Positions 22,757-30,160 of a DNA stretch of 64,000 nt are shown in pieces. Origin of the DNA: Bacillus mycoides (GTDB taxonomy: Bacteria; Bacillota; Bacilli; Bacillales; Bacillaceae_G). Made by a program: the position numbers and the translations under genes. The stretch is taken from assembly GCF_001757995.1 (NCBI RefSeq), contig NZ_LXLV01000004.1, positions 31,919-95,918 of the forward strand, read 5' to 3'. The notes below the pieces were generated by a model. It was given only the letters and a program-made list of their open reading frames with translations. It made no database searches and was not told the origin of the DNA. The number at the start of each line of letters is the position of its first letter. The stretch's first letter is position 1.

Positions 22757-23287
22757 GTGAAGAAATTCTTTGTAGGATTTTTAGTTGTTCTTGGAGTGTA
22801 TTTATATTTCCAAGGAAAGTCTGAAGGAATGGGTAATCTAATGAATGAAACAAGCTATGTTGATTCAGAAGAAGCAAAACAGATGAAACAAATCATTATA
22901 GAGGAAGCAAAGAAAGTAAACCTTCCGGAATGGATACCTCTTACAATTGCCGAACATGAAAGTAGGTTAAATCCAAGAAGTGTTGGAGATAACGGAACTT
23001 CATTCGGATTGTTTCAATTACACCGCGGTGGTGGGCTTGCGCCAGCTCATTTAACTGATGAAGAGCTGAAAGATCCGCGTACAAATGCACAAATTGCAAT
23101 GCCGCATTTAATGAAAGGTTATAAGCGTGGGGTGCAAAAAGGTTTGACTGATTTTGCATTACTGAAATATATAGCGAATACGTCCGGATGGCCAGGGAAT
23201 TTAGGGCCAGAGTGGACGGATAACAATATGAAGTATAACATTGGATTAGAGGATGTATACTATAGAAATAAAGGCGTGATAAAGTGA
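22757..23287 (+). CDS. Lytic transglycosylase / lysozyme-like (SLT) protein
   Basis: A 176-residue exported or anchored protein with an N-terminal hydrophobic segment (Met-Lys-Lys-Phe-Phe-Val-Gly-Phe) and an SLT-type domain from residue 35. The catalytic Glu lies in Ile-Ala-Glu-His-Glu-Ser-Arg-Leu-Asn-Pro, followed by Gly-Leu-Phe-Gln-Leu. It starts with GTG 22757 after AGAGGTAGAGG. The 3' end is unusual: the stop codon TGA (23285-23287) lies inside the bcr1 repeat that begins at 23279, so the original C-terminus has been replaced. Such enzymes cleave peptidoglycan glycan strands; this one may be small but complete. Confidence 0.85.
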   Translation: MKKFFVGFLVVLGVYLYFQGKSEGMGNLMNETSYVDSEEAKQMKQIIIEEAKKVNLPEWIPLTIAEHESRLNPRSVGDNGTSFGLFQLHRGGGLAPAHLTDEELKDPRTNAQIAMPHLMKGYKRGVQKGLTDFALLKYIANTSGWPGNLGPEWTDNNMKYNIGLEDVYYRNKGVIK

Positions 23288-23435
23288 AACTTTAATCAGC
23301 GGGGGAGTTTGTTCATCCACCGCTGATTATTAGTTGAACCAATCGGGCTTGTACGGGCAGTTGATCTTCCACCTAACTCCCTCGGATTCGCTGAGTTTTG
23401 AGGTGGGAGTTTTACTGCCCGTTAATGCGGGATAA
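23279..23435. repeat. bcr1-type dispersed repeat, inverted orientation
   Basis: About 157 bp in the opposite orientation to the copy at 2252, beginning ATAAAGTGAAACTTTAATCA and ending CGTTAATGCGGGATAAC. The left end is ATAAA and the right is ATAAC, so the target duplication has one mismatch. Internal blocks differ from copy 1 but keep pairing (GCAGTTGATC... ACTGCCCGTTAATG). It supplies the stop codon of the transglycosylase gene. Confidence 0.85.
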
Positions 23436-23454
23436 CAGAGTAGGTTTTCTATAC

Positions 23455-24249
23455 CTACTCTGTTTTTCTATGAATAATTGTATCCTCTTGCCTCGTGAAA
23501 TACTGCGCTAATTGTATTTTCACATCTTCTAGTTTTGTAGAAACTTGCGGTATTTTATAGCCTACATACAACGGTGAAACTACAAACCTGGGAACAACTT
23601 TACAAATGATTTTTCCGTTCAGGTGATAGAAGAATAAGTTATAACTACTACACCCTTTATGGAAATCCGTTAATATGTAACATACAGTTTGCTGAATGTA
23701 ACTTGCCATTTCATCTATAAATGCAATATCTTCAATGATGATGTTAAATTCAGTAAAACCGATAATGGGGCGCTCTGAAATATTAAGTTCAATGCGTTCG
23801 TTTTTTTGTACAATTACCCCTTGGAAATTTTCGTTTTCTATGTTTGCGAGATAGTCTACATATTTCATTCCGATAATTTGCATATGCGCATGATGCAAAC
23901 TTCCACCTGAAAATGGACCATGATTTTTATATAAAATAACAGATGTAAATTCATCACTTTTCTGTAAGTCTAACCAGTGTTTAATGGAAAAACGAATTAG
24001 TGATCTCATATGTTCTTCTGTATATGTTGCAATATGATCATCACAATTATCCGTTTCAATTAGCACAGTTTGAAATGTATCTTTTAGTGTAGGGAATTTA
24101 TTTTTCAACCAAATAATAGAACCCTCGGTTGCTAAAATATCAGTTAAATTTTCTCTGTAACAAAAAGGACAAGCAGCACTTCTATTACGAATACTTTCTG
24201 GTTTTTGTTTGCCAATATCATTCAAAAAATAAAGTTGTTGTGTATCCAT
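23455..24249 (-). CDS. DUF4931 (galactose-1-phosphate uridylyltransferase-like) protein
   Basis: A 264-residue cytoplasmic protein with a Cys-Pro-Phe-Cys zinc-type motif near residue 28 and the histidine triad Gly-Gly-Ser-Leu-His-His-Ala-His-Met-Gln near residue 118, as in GalT/HIT-superfamily nucleotidyl transferases. The family is annotated as DUF4931 in Bacillus; its substrate is unknown. ATG 24249 lies after AAAGGGGTATAG. Single gene, read toward the bcr1 copy. The Cys-Pro-Phe-Cys and His-x-His-x-Gln pair are the main support. Confidence 0.82.
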   Translation of the reverse strand: MDTQQLYFLNDIGKQKPESIRNRSAACPFCYRENLTDILATEGSIIWLKNKFPTLKDTFQTVLIETDNCDDHIATYTEEHMRSLIRFSIKHWLDLQKSDEFTSVILYKNHGPFSGGSLHHAHMQIIGMKYVDYLANIENENFQGVIVQKNERIELNISERPIIGFTEFNIIIEDIAFIDEMASYIQQTVCYILTDFHKGCSSYNLFFYHLNGKIICKVVPRFVVSPLYVGYKIPQVSTKLEDVKIQLAQYFTRQEDTIIHRKTE

Positions 24250-24337
24250 TTCTCTATACCCCTTTTAAATGTGTGTAAAACTTCCGTCTAATACATTCGG
24301 GAAAAGGAGGGGGAAATCCTTTAAAGGAAATAGAGCA

Positions 24338-24393
24338 AAAATAAAAGACAAGATATCCTTATTACAATAGGGTACCTTGTCTTTTATTTTTTC
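24338..24393. terminator. Bidirectional terminator, end of peptide operon F
   Basis: AAAATAAAAGACAAG pairs with CTTGTCTTTTATTTTTT around a short interrupted loop. It separates micropeptide operon F from the DUF4931 gene. Confidence 0.88.
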
Positions 24394-24512
24394 TTTAATA
24401 ATGTGTATGGATAATATAGAGCATTTTCATTTTGTTTCTTTTTTCTATTTTTCATTGTGTATAAGGCAATTGCTGTACTTGCGATTATAATAATGGCTTT
24501 CTTCATATTCAT
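24384..24512 (-). CDS. Micropeptide F3 (42 aa), membrane anchor with basic tail
   Basis: A 42-codon ORF, third gene of micropeptide operon F, with AAAAGGGG before Met-Asn-Met-Lys-Lys. Residues 4-20 form a hydrophobic helix (Ala-Ile-Ile-Ile-Ile-Ala-Ser-Thr-Ala), followed by a strongly basic segment (Lys-Asn-Arg-Lys-Lys-Lys) and a Tyr-rich end. The topology suggests a membrane anchor with cytoplasmic basic tail. It has no similarity I recognise to the A-E peptides. The stop overlaps the terminator stem. Confidence 0.65.
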   Translation of the reverse strand: MNMKKAIIIIASTAIALYTMKNRKKKQNENALYYPYTLLKKK

Positions 24513-24522
24513 TTACCCCTTT

Positions 24523-24600
24523 TTATTTTTCATTTAATTCTTGGCTAACTGCTTTCGCATCAACTAAAGCATGTAAGATCATTTTTACCATGTTCATCAT
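24523..24600 (-). CDS. Micropeptide F2 (25 aa)
   Basis: A 25-codon ORF with AAGGGAGGAAAG upstream, middle gene of operon F. Sequence layout Met-Met-Asn-Met-Val-Lys-Met then Leu-Val-Asp-Ala-Lys-Ala-Val-x-x-x-Leu-Asn mirrors the C-terminal half of A1, B1 and C1, with the same Asp-Ala-Lys-Ala-Val core. It is a shortened relative of the amphipathic partner peptides. Function unknown. Confidence 0.75.
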   Translation of the reverse strand: MMNMVKMILHALVDAKAVSQELNEK

Positions 24601-24616
24601 AGTTCTTTCCTCCCTT

Positions 24617-24697
24617 TTATAGTTCGTTTAGTTCTTTTACAACTGCTTGTCCGTTCACTAATACCTCAAAGATTGCTTTTACGATTTCTTTTATCAT
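24617..24697 (-). CDS. Micropeptide F1 (26 aa)
   Basis: A 26-codon ORF with AAAGGAGGAAAC upstream, first gene of operon F behind promoter module F. The sequence has Met-Ile-Lys-Glu-Ile-Val-Lys and ends Leu-Val-Asn-Gly-Gln-Ala-Val-x-x-x-Leu-Asn-Glu-Leu, a divergent version of the Asp-Ala-Lys-Ala-Val motif in F2. It should form one amphipathic helix. Function unknown. Confidence 0.75.
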   Translation of the reverse strand: MIKEIVKAIFEVLVNGQAVVKELNEL

Positions 24698-24738
24698 GAT
24701 TGTTTCCTCCTTTATTTGTCTCTCTTGTTTACATCTTT

Positions 24739-24803
24739 ATTGTATAGGGAGGCGTCTTTTCGTACTATCGCTTTCCATTACGTGAACATAACAGTTTTGT
24801 AAG
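24739..24803 (-). promoter_or_regulatory. 65-bp peptide-regulon promoter, module F
   Basis: Minus-strand CTTACA-N4-TGTTAT, 18 bp with GTAAT, GATAGT, 19 bp, TACAAT. It is the most divergent upstream palindrome of the set but has identical spacing, and precedes the F1-F2-F3 operon. Confidence 0.75.
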
Positions 24804-24860
24804 ATTTGATGTCACTTATTGAAATGTTTAGTCTATCTTCATTATTTTCAGAAAAATGAC

Positions 24861-24889
24861 TATTCAAACATGAAATGGGAAAGTATAAT
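24861..24889 (+). promoter_or_regulatory. Promoter of the ABC-F leader
   Basis: TATTCA, 17 bp, TATAAT. The perfect -10 with a modest -35 is placed about 40 bp before the leader ORF at 24932. Confidence 0.6.
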
Positions 24890-24931
24890 AAAGAAGTAAG
24901 TATTAAATTCCGTACGAAAGGAGTGAATGAG

Positions 24932-25066
24932 ATGAAATGTTCTTTAGCTACGCGCGCAAAATTTTTAGATTATATCTATATTTGTCGTGCGATTTTTCAT
25001 GATGTAGTTGTTAACGGGATACGTATGCCCTTTTTTAACAATTGCATAGTAGCTATTGAACGATAG
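24932..25066 (+). CDS. Leader ORF of the ABC-F gene (44 aa)
   Basis: A 44-codon ORF with the strong site GAAAGGAGTG 7 nt before ATG. It encodes a Lys/Cys/Arg-containing peptide (Met-Lys-Cys-Ser-Leu-Ala-Thr-Arg) without homology I recognise. It is followed at once by two terminator hairpins (25099-25126, 25131-25170) and then the ABC-F gene, the typical layout of ribosome-mediated attenuation of antibiotic-resistance ABC-F genes. Translation and stalling are inferred; the ribosome site and terminator order are seen. Confidence 0.6.
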   Translation: MKCSLATRAKFLDYIYICRAIFHDVVVNGIRMPFFNNCIVAIER

Positions 25067-25098
25067 AAATCTCTTCACCCATTTTTGATAAACGTGTG

Positions 25099-25126
25099 AA
25101 AAGGGAGCTATTTGGCTTCCTTTTTC
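25099..25126 (+). terminator. First leader terminator of the ABC-F gene
   Basis: GGGAGC-TATTTG-GCTTCC stem followed by TTTTTC, 33 nt after the leader ORF stop. Confidence 0.65.
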
Positions 25127-25130
25127 TATG

Positions 25131-25170
25131 CCAAAAACCATGGGGAACGTTTCTTTCCCATGGTTTTTTA
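25131..25170 (+). terminator. Second leader terminator of the ABC-F gene
   Basis: AAAAACCATGGG and CCCATGGTTTTTT pair around an 11-nt loop, just before the ribosome site of the ABC-F gene at 25191. A read-through terminator here implies conditional expression. Confidence 0.85.
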
Positions 25171-25190
25171 TATTGAAAGGAGTACGGAAA

Positions 25191-27077
25191 ATGACAATTT
25201 GTAGTGTAAATAATGTAAAGAAATCTTTTGGTGGAAACATCATATTTGAAAATATATCGCTTGAAGTAAAGAATGGTGAACGCGTTGGGTTAGTTGGTCG
25301 TAACGGTAGTGGGAAGACAACAATCTTTCAACTACTAACAGGAATGGAGAATGTGGATGCAGGGGCCATTCATATGAAGAAGGGTACACGTATTGGTCAT
25401 GTGGCACAAATTCCAAAATTTGATGAGGATATGACTGTATATGATGTATTGAGTTCCGCGTTTAAAGCAGAAAAGGAATTAGAAAGAGAAATGCATGCTT
25501 TAGAAAAGAATATGGCGGAAGAGCAGGAACCGTCTGCTTTGCAAAAATTGATGGAGAGGTACGGATTAATTCAAGAAAAGTTCACCTTTCTAGGTGGTTA
25601 TGAAATAGAAGCGAATATTATGAAGATAGCAAACGGTCTACAAGTGACGGAACTATTCCCCCGATCATTTCTGGAATTAAGTGGAGGAGAACAGACGAAA
25701 GTAAGCCTTGCGTATATGCTATTGCAGAAACCAGATTTACTTCTATTAGATGAACCGACAAATCATTTGGATTTATTTGCAGTCGAATGGTTAGAGCAAT
25801 TTTTAAAAGAATACACTGGGACAGTTATGGTTATTTCACATGATCGCTATTTCCTTGATGAAGTTGTAACGAAGATTTTTGATTTGGAAGATGGAGAGAT
25901 TCACGTGTATCATACGAATTATTCTCAGTTTGTTGAGGAGAAGGAAGAAAGTTTGCTTCAGGAGTTTCAGGCTTATCAAGAACAGCAAAAGAAAATAAAG
26001 AAAATGAAAGAAGCGATTAAGCGTCTACGTGAATGGGCAAATCAAGCGAATCCTCCGAATGAAGGATTGCATAAGAGAGCGAGAAATATGGAACGTGCAT
26101 TAGAGCGTATAGAGAAGTTAAAGAGACCCATTTTGGAAAGAAAACAGATGGGACTTCAGTTTGAAGGGCAAGAGAGAAGCGGAAGAGATGTCGTTGTAAT
26201 GAAAGAAGTTAGTAAAGGATTTGCTGACAGATCTTTATTCGAGAAAGTAAATTTGCATATTCGTTTTCAGGAGCGCGCAGCTATCGTTGGACGTAATGGT
26301 ACAGGAAAGACTACGTTATTAAAATTACTACTAGAAGAAATGCAGCAAGATACGGGTGAAATTCGGATTGGTAGTAGTGTGAAAATCGGTTATTTATCGC
26401 AACATGCGTATGGGAATATGAAGAACAATGTATTGGAAGCTTTCAGAGAGTGTGTAGCTGTAACAGAGGGAGAAGCAAGACATATATTAGCCCGATTTTT
26501 ATTTTATGGTCCAGCTGTTTTTAAGAAGGTAACGCAACTTAGCGGGGGAGAAAAAATGAGGTTAAGACTCGCGCAACTTATGTATCAAGATGTTAACTTT
26601 CTTATTTTAGATGAACCGACGAATCATCTTGATATTGAATCAAGGGAAGTTTTAGAGGAAGCCCTTGAACAATATAACGGGACGATTTTGGCTGTTTCAC
26701 ATGATCGTTATTTCTTAAACAAATTGTTTGAAAAGACGTATTGGATTGATGAGCACAAATTATTTGAGTTTGCAGGGAACTATGCATGGGCTCGTCAAAA
26801 GTGGGAAGAAAGAATTGAGAAGCAAGTAGTAAAACAGAAGCAGCAACAGCAAGGGAATAAAGCGTTAGAAGTAATGCCTATAAAAAAGAAGAAGTCTAGG
26901 GATTTAGAGGCAGTTGAAAACGAGTTAATGCATATAGAAGAAGATATATATGCACTTGAATGTAAAATGGAACATGTAGTTGATGTTGAAATGCTTGAAC
27001 AATTGTATGAAGAAAAAACGAAGAAAGAATTGTTACGAGCGGAGTTATATAATGAGTTAGAGAATATTGTGGAGTAA
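25191..27077 (+). CDS. ABC-F family ATPase (ribosome-associated)
   Basis: A 628-residue soluble ATPase with two nucleotide-binding domains: Walker A Gly-Arg-Asn-Gly-Ser-Gly-Lys-Thr at about 37 and Gly-Arg-Asn-Gly-Thr-Gly-Lys-Thr at about 371; signature Leu-Ser-Gly-Gly-Glu in both; Leu-Asp-Glu-Pro-Thr-Asn-His-Leu-Asp in both. No transmembrane segments are present. The linker (about 245-310) and a Lys/Glu-rich coiled-coil C-terminus match ABC-F proteins that bind the ribosomal E site and protect from antibiotics or relieve stalling. ATG 25191 follows GAAAGGAG. Its attenuator-type leader argues for inducible antibiotic resistance, but the exact subfamily cannot be fixed. Confidence 0.9.
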   Translation: MTICSVNNVKKSFGGNIIFENISLEVKNGERVGLVGRNGSGKTTIFQLLTGMENVDAGAIHMKKGTRIGHVAQIPKFDEDMTVYDVLSSAFKAEKELEREMHALEKNMAEEQEPSALQKLMERYGLIQEKFTFLGGYEIEANIMKIANGLQVTELFPRSFLELSGGEQTKVSLAYMLLQKPDLLLLDEPTNHLDLFAVEWLEQFLKEYTGTVMVISHDRYFLDEVVTKIFDLEDGEIHVYHTNYSQFVEEKEESLLQEFQAYQEQQKKIKKMKEAIKRLREWANQANPPNEGLHKRARNMERALERIEKLKRPILERKQMGLQFEGQERSGRDVVVMKEVSKGFADRSLFEKVNLHIRFQERAAIVGRNGTGKTTLLKLLLEEMQQDTGEIRIGSSVKIGYLSQHAYGNMKNNVLEAFRECVAVTEGEARHILARFLFYGPAVFKKVTQLSGGEKMRLRLAQLMYQDVNFLILDEPTNHLDIESREVLEEALEQYNGTILAVSHDRYFLNKLFEKTYWIDEHKLFEFAGNYAWARQKWEERIEKQVVKQKQQQQGNKALEVMPIKKKKSRDLEAVENELMHIEEDIYALECKMEHVVDVEMLEQLYEEKTKKELLRAELYNELENIVE

Positions 27078-27091
27078 AGAAAATAGAATGA

Positions 27092-27142
27092 AAGGGCAAG
27101 TTGTTTTCTCATATTTTGAGGGAGGGCTTGCTCTTTTTTGTA
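27092..27142 (+). terminator. Terminator after the ABC-F gene
   Basis: AGGGCAAG pairs with CTTGCTCT across an interrupted loop, followed by a T-run. Confidence 0.7.
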
Positions 27143-27227
27143 TAAGGAAAGAGAAGAAATGGTATAATTTTCTTGTTATTATTATAAAGAGACGAACTTT
27201 AGGTTATTAAAACGTGAGGAGAATTTT

Positions 27228-28421
27228 ATGTTAGGATATGCGCGGATTGCTACAATCGTCATGATTTGTTTCGTTTATGCAAACCATGTTTCACGTGAAA
27301 CAGCACATTTACAATTTTTTGTCGGCGCTGCACTTTTGATTTATATTGTGAATCATATTTTGCTCGTAAAAGTAAATGGGAGTAAAAAACTTGTTTTTTA
27401 TACACTATTAGCGAATGGAATTGTCACAGCGTTATTGGGTTTTTTATTTCCCGAGACGTGTTTATATTTAATTATATTTGGAATTGATGCAGTAGGACTA
27501 TTTATTCATGATTGGCGTAAAAGCATGACGTATTTTTTTATTGCTTTTTTCTTTCTTTGTTGGTTTATAAATATACTACATACGTATCAACATACAGGGA
27601 GCTTAGAATTAGAGAGCAATGCCATTAATTTTATGTTCATCGTTTTTAGTGCTTTAGCTGGAAGTTTAATAAAAAAACTTACAGCTGCGCGGAAAATGGT
27701 AGATGAGCAATATGAGGAATTAGCATTATCGCACTCAGCCTTAAAAGAAGCACATGAACAATTAAGGCTATATGCCAAAGAGGTAGAGGAATTGACAGCG
27801 GTTCGGGAGCGAAATGATATTGCCCGAGAAATTCATGATACCGTCGGTCATAATATGACAGCTTTGCTTGTGCAGTTGCAACTAGCGGAAGCGCTATGGA
27901 AGCAAAACTCAGATACGACAGAAACGGTTTTACATACATGTTATGAACTGGCTAGAAAGTCACTTCAAGAAGTAAGAGCTTCTGTTCATGCTTTAAAAGA
28001 GGAAAGTAAACTAGGAAACATAGTAGAAAATATGCGTGGAATGTTGAATGAATATTCTAAAATGACGAAAGTACAAGCATCTTTTCGATTGCAAGGAGAT
28101 CCTGTTACAATTCCATTGTCGCTACACCCTACATTACTTCGTATTATGCAAGAGTCTTTAACAAATGCAAAACGTCACGGGAAAGCGAGTTTATGTGAAG
28201 TGAGTTTAACTTGTTCAATGAAACAAGTTAAACTCTGTATTTCGGATAATGGTGTGGGAGTCAACGAGGTAAGTCCGGGTTTTGGTTTACTTAATATGAA
28301 AGAACGTGTAGAGGAACATGGTGGAACTATTCAATTTGAGAGTGAGATAGAAAAAGGCTTCCAGTTACAGATTGAATTTCCGCTTCAGGAGAAAACATGG
28401 GTAATAGGGGGAACGGTATGA
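27228..28421 (+). CDS. lnrJ: Sensor histidine kinase, NarL-type two-component system
   Basis: A 397-residue membrane sensor kinase. Residues 1-155 hold about five or six hydrophobic helices with hardly any extracellular loop. A helical dimerisation stretch follows, then the phospho-acceptor His in Arg-Glu-Ile-His-Asp-Thr-Val-Gly-His near 205 (HisKA_3), the N box Glu-Ser-Leu-Thr-Asn-Ala-Lys-Arg-His near 310, and the G box Asp-Asn-Gly-Val-Gly. ATG 27228 has GTGAGGAG upstream. Its stop overlaps the regulator start (ATGA). Order and sizes of kinase, regulator, ATPase and two permeases match the B. subtilis linearmycin system lnrJKLMN, so sensing of membrane-active antibiotics is inferred. Orthology is from gene order and size, not alignment. 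Confidence 0.85.
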   Translation: MLGYARIATIVMICFVYANHVSRETAHLQFFVGAALLIYIVNHILLVKVNGSKKLVFYTLLANGIVTALLGFLFPETCLYLIIFGIDAVGLFIHDWRKSMTYFFIAFFFLCWFINILHTYQHTGSLELESNAINFMFIVFSALAGSLIKKLTAARKMVDEQYEELALSHSALKEAHEQLRLYAKEVEELTAVRERNDIAREIHDTVGHNMTALLVQLQLAEALWKQNSDTTETVLHTCYELARKSLQEVRASVHALKEESKLGNIVENMRGMLNEYSKMTKVQASFRLQGDPVTIPLSLHPTLLRIMQESLTNAKRHGKASLCEVSLTCSMKQVKLCISDNGVGVNEVSPGFGLLNMKERVEEHGGTIQFESEIEKGFQLQIEFPLQEKTWVIGGTV

Positions 28422-29074
28422 TTCGCATTATGATTGTTGATGATCAATCACTCATTCGTGATGGTTTAGCGATGTTATTAAATTTACGTCCAGAACTTGA
28501 AGTAGTGGGAACGGCTACGGATGGAGACGAAGTGATACAAAAGGTGAAAGAGCTACATCCTGAAATTATTTTGATGGATATTCGGATGCCCCGTATGAAT
28601 GGTGTTGAAGGAACACGTTTAGTTAGAGAACAGTTCCCTCATATAAAGGTTCTTATGTTGACGACATTCAATGATAGTGAGCTTATTTTTGAAGCATTGG
28701 AGCAAGGAGCGAGCGGATATTTATTGAAGGACATGGAGACGGATGCAATCGCGCAAGCAATTTTAACGGTGCATAGTGGCGGGGTTGTGCTTCCTCAGGA
28801 TATAACAGCGCAAATTATAGAGGAATTAAAAAAGACGAAAGTGGCAGTAGAGTGTAACCCACCAGAACAACTAAAACAATTAACTGAGCGAGAAGTAGAT
28901 GTTTTAAGAGCAATTGGACTGGGGTTAAATAATAAAGAGATTGCCGAAAAGCTATTTATTACAGAGGGAACTGTTAAGAATCATGTTTCTAATTTGATTA
29001 GTAAGCTAGAACTGAGAGATCGAACACAAGCAGCAATATACGCAGTAAGATATGGTGTTACGACATACACATGA
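28418..29074 (+). CDS. lnrK: Response regulator, NarL/LuxR type
   Basis: A 218-residue response regulator. The receiver domain (1-120) has Asp-Asp at 8-9, the phospho-acceptor Asp in Leu-Met-Asp-Ile-Arg-Met-Pro near 54, and Lys in Leu-Leu-Lys-Asp near 105. The LuxR-type HTH follows (Leu-Thr-Glu-Arg-Glu-Val-Asp-Val-Leu and Thr-Glu-Gly-Thr-Val-Lys-Asn-His-Val-Ser). ATG 28418 overlaps the kinase stop by 4 nt and has GGGGGAACG upstream, so translation is coupled; the upstream ATG at 28397 lies inside the kinase. It is expected to activate the ABC exporter that begins 139 bp downstream behind a terminator. Confidence 0.92.
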   Translation: MIRIMIVDDQSLIRDGLAMLLNLRPELEVVGTATDGDEVIQKVKELHPEIILMDIRMPRMNGVEGTRLVREQFPHIKVLMLTTFNDSELIFEALEQGASGYLLKDMETDAIAQAILTVHSGGVVLPQDITAQIIEELKKTKVAVECNPPEQLKQLTEREVDVLRAIGLGLNNKEIAEKLFITEGTVKNHVSNLISKLELRDRTQAAIYAVRYGVTTYT

Positions 29075-29093
29075 CTTTTGGCATATATAAGTG

Positions 29094-29126
29094 TGAAAAA
29101 GCAGCAGAATTTGCTGCTTTTTTATT
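29094..29126 (+). terminator. Terminator between two-component and exporter genes
   Basis: AAAAAGCAGCAGA-ATT-TGCTGCTTTTTT stem. The exporter therefore needs a separate promoter, presumably regulated by the LnrK-like protein, in the 29127-29212 gap. Confidence 0.88.
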
Positions 29127-29212
29127 TTGTATTTCTATCTTAAGGGTGATGGAGAAGAAAAGAAATTTTTCTACAATGAAAGTGTAGATGAATGCAAAGG
29201 AGCTGAATCAAT

Positions 29213-30145
29213 ATGTTAGTCATAGATCATATTACGAAATCATTTGGCAAGAAGGAAATCGTAAAGAATGTTTCTTTTGAAGTGAAAAAAGGTGAAACAT
29301 TTGGATTGCTTGGACCAAACGGAGCGGGGAAATCAACGACGATATCAATGATTTGCGGGTTAATTCCATACGATAGTGGTGATATAAAAGTTGGTGGGAA
29401 ATCTGTAAAAGAGTATCCATTAGAAGCGAAAAAGAAAATCGGTATTGTCCCGCAAGACATTGCACTGTATCCGACACTTTCAGCGAAGGAAAATTTGATT
29501 TTTTGGGGAAAGATGTACGGTTTAAATGGGAAAGTTGCAAAAGAGCGGGCAGAAGAAGTATTAGCTTACGTCGGTTTACAGGAGCGTGGAAAAGATAAAA
29601 TTGAAACATTTTCAGGTGGAATGAAAAGGCGTATTAATATTGGTGCAGCACTTATGCACGAACCAGAGTTACTAATTATGGATGAACCGACAGTCGGGAT
29701 TGATCCGCAATCGAGAAATCATATTTTAGAGGCTGTTAAAAAATTAAATGAAAAAGGTATGACAGTCATTTATACGAGCCATTACATGGAAGAAGTTGAA
29801 TATTTATGTGAGCGAATTGCCATCATTGATCATGGAAAGGTAATTGCACTGGGAACGAAAAGAGAGCTATGTAATCGTCTAACAGATGGGTTTATGGTGA
29901 AATTGCAATTAAATCGCTATAGTACGGAATTGCTGCAAAAACTGAAGGCACTACCTATTGTTGAGCGGATTATTTTTGACGAAGATACTGGCACGATTGA
30001 TATTGGACTAAATGGTGGCGAGGCAATTGGCATAGTTGTTTCGGAAGTTGTTGAAAACAAAGCTCAAATTTTAAAACTGGAAGTAAAAGAACCGAATTTA
30101 GAGGCACTTTTTTTACAATTAACAGGACGTTCACTTCGTGATTAA
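29213..30145 (+). CDS. lnrL: ABC exporter ATP-binding protein
   Basis: A 310-residue ATPase of the drug/antibiotic exporter type. Walker A is Gly-Pro-Asn-Gly-Ala-Gly-Lys-Ser-Thr near 36, the signature Phe-Ser-Gly-Gly-Met-Lys-Arg-Arg near 137, and Walker B Leu-Ile-Met-Asp-Glu-Pro-Thr-Val-Gly near 157. After residue 220 the C-terminal extension typical of such exporters follows. Length equals that of B. subtilis LnrL (about 311). ATG 29213 follows AAAGGAG. It is first in a three-gene unit with two permeases separated by 15 and about 11 bp. Confidence 0.9.
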   Translation: MLVIDHITKSFGKKEIVKNVSFEVKKGETFGLLGPNGAGKSTTISMICGLIPYDSGDIKVGGKSVKEYPLEAKKKIGIVPQDIALYPTLSAKENLIFWGKMYGLNGKVAKERAEEVLAYVGLQERGKDKIETFSGGMKRRINIGAALMHEPELLIMDEPTVGIDPQSRNHILEAVKKLNEKGMTVIYTSHYMEEVEYLCERIAIIDHGKVIALGTKRELCNRLTDGFMVKLQLNRYSTELLQKLKALPIVERIIFDEDTGTIDIGLNGGEAIGIVVSEVVENKAQILKLEVKEPNLEALFLQLTGRSLRD

Positions 30146-30160
30146 GGGGGTTAGTATGAG

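Noticed and set aside
24338-24393. Terminator region as a possible attachment site
   Set aside because: Simple inverted repeat, no integrase or direct repeat nearby.
27228-29074. The two-component system as the regulator of the eight promoter modules
   Set aside because: It is only near module F; nothing in the sequence links its NarL-type protein to the boxes, so I keep it as untested rather than report it.
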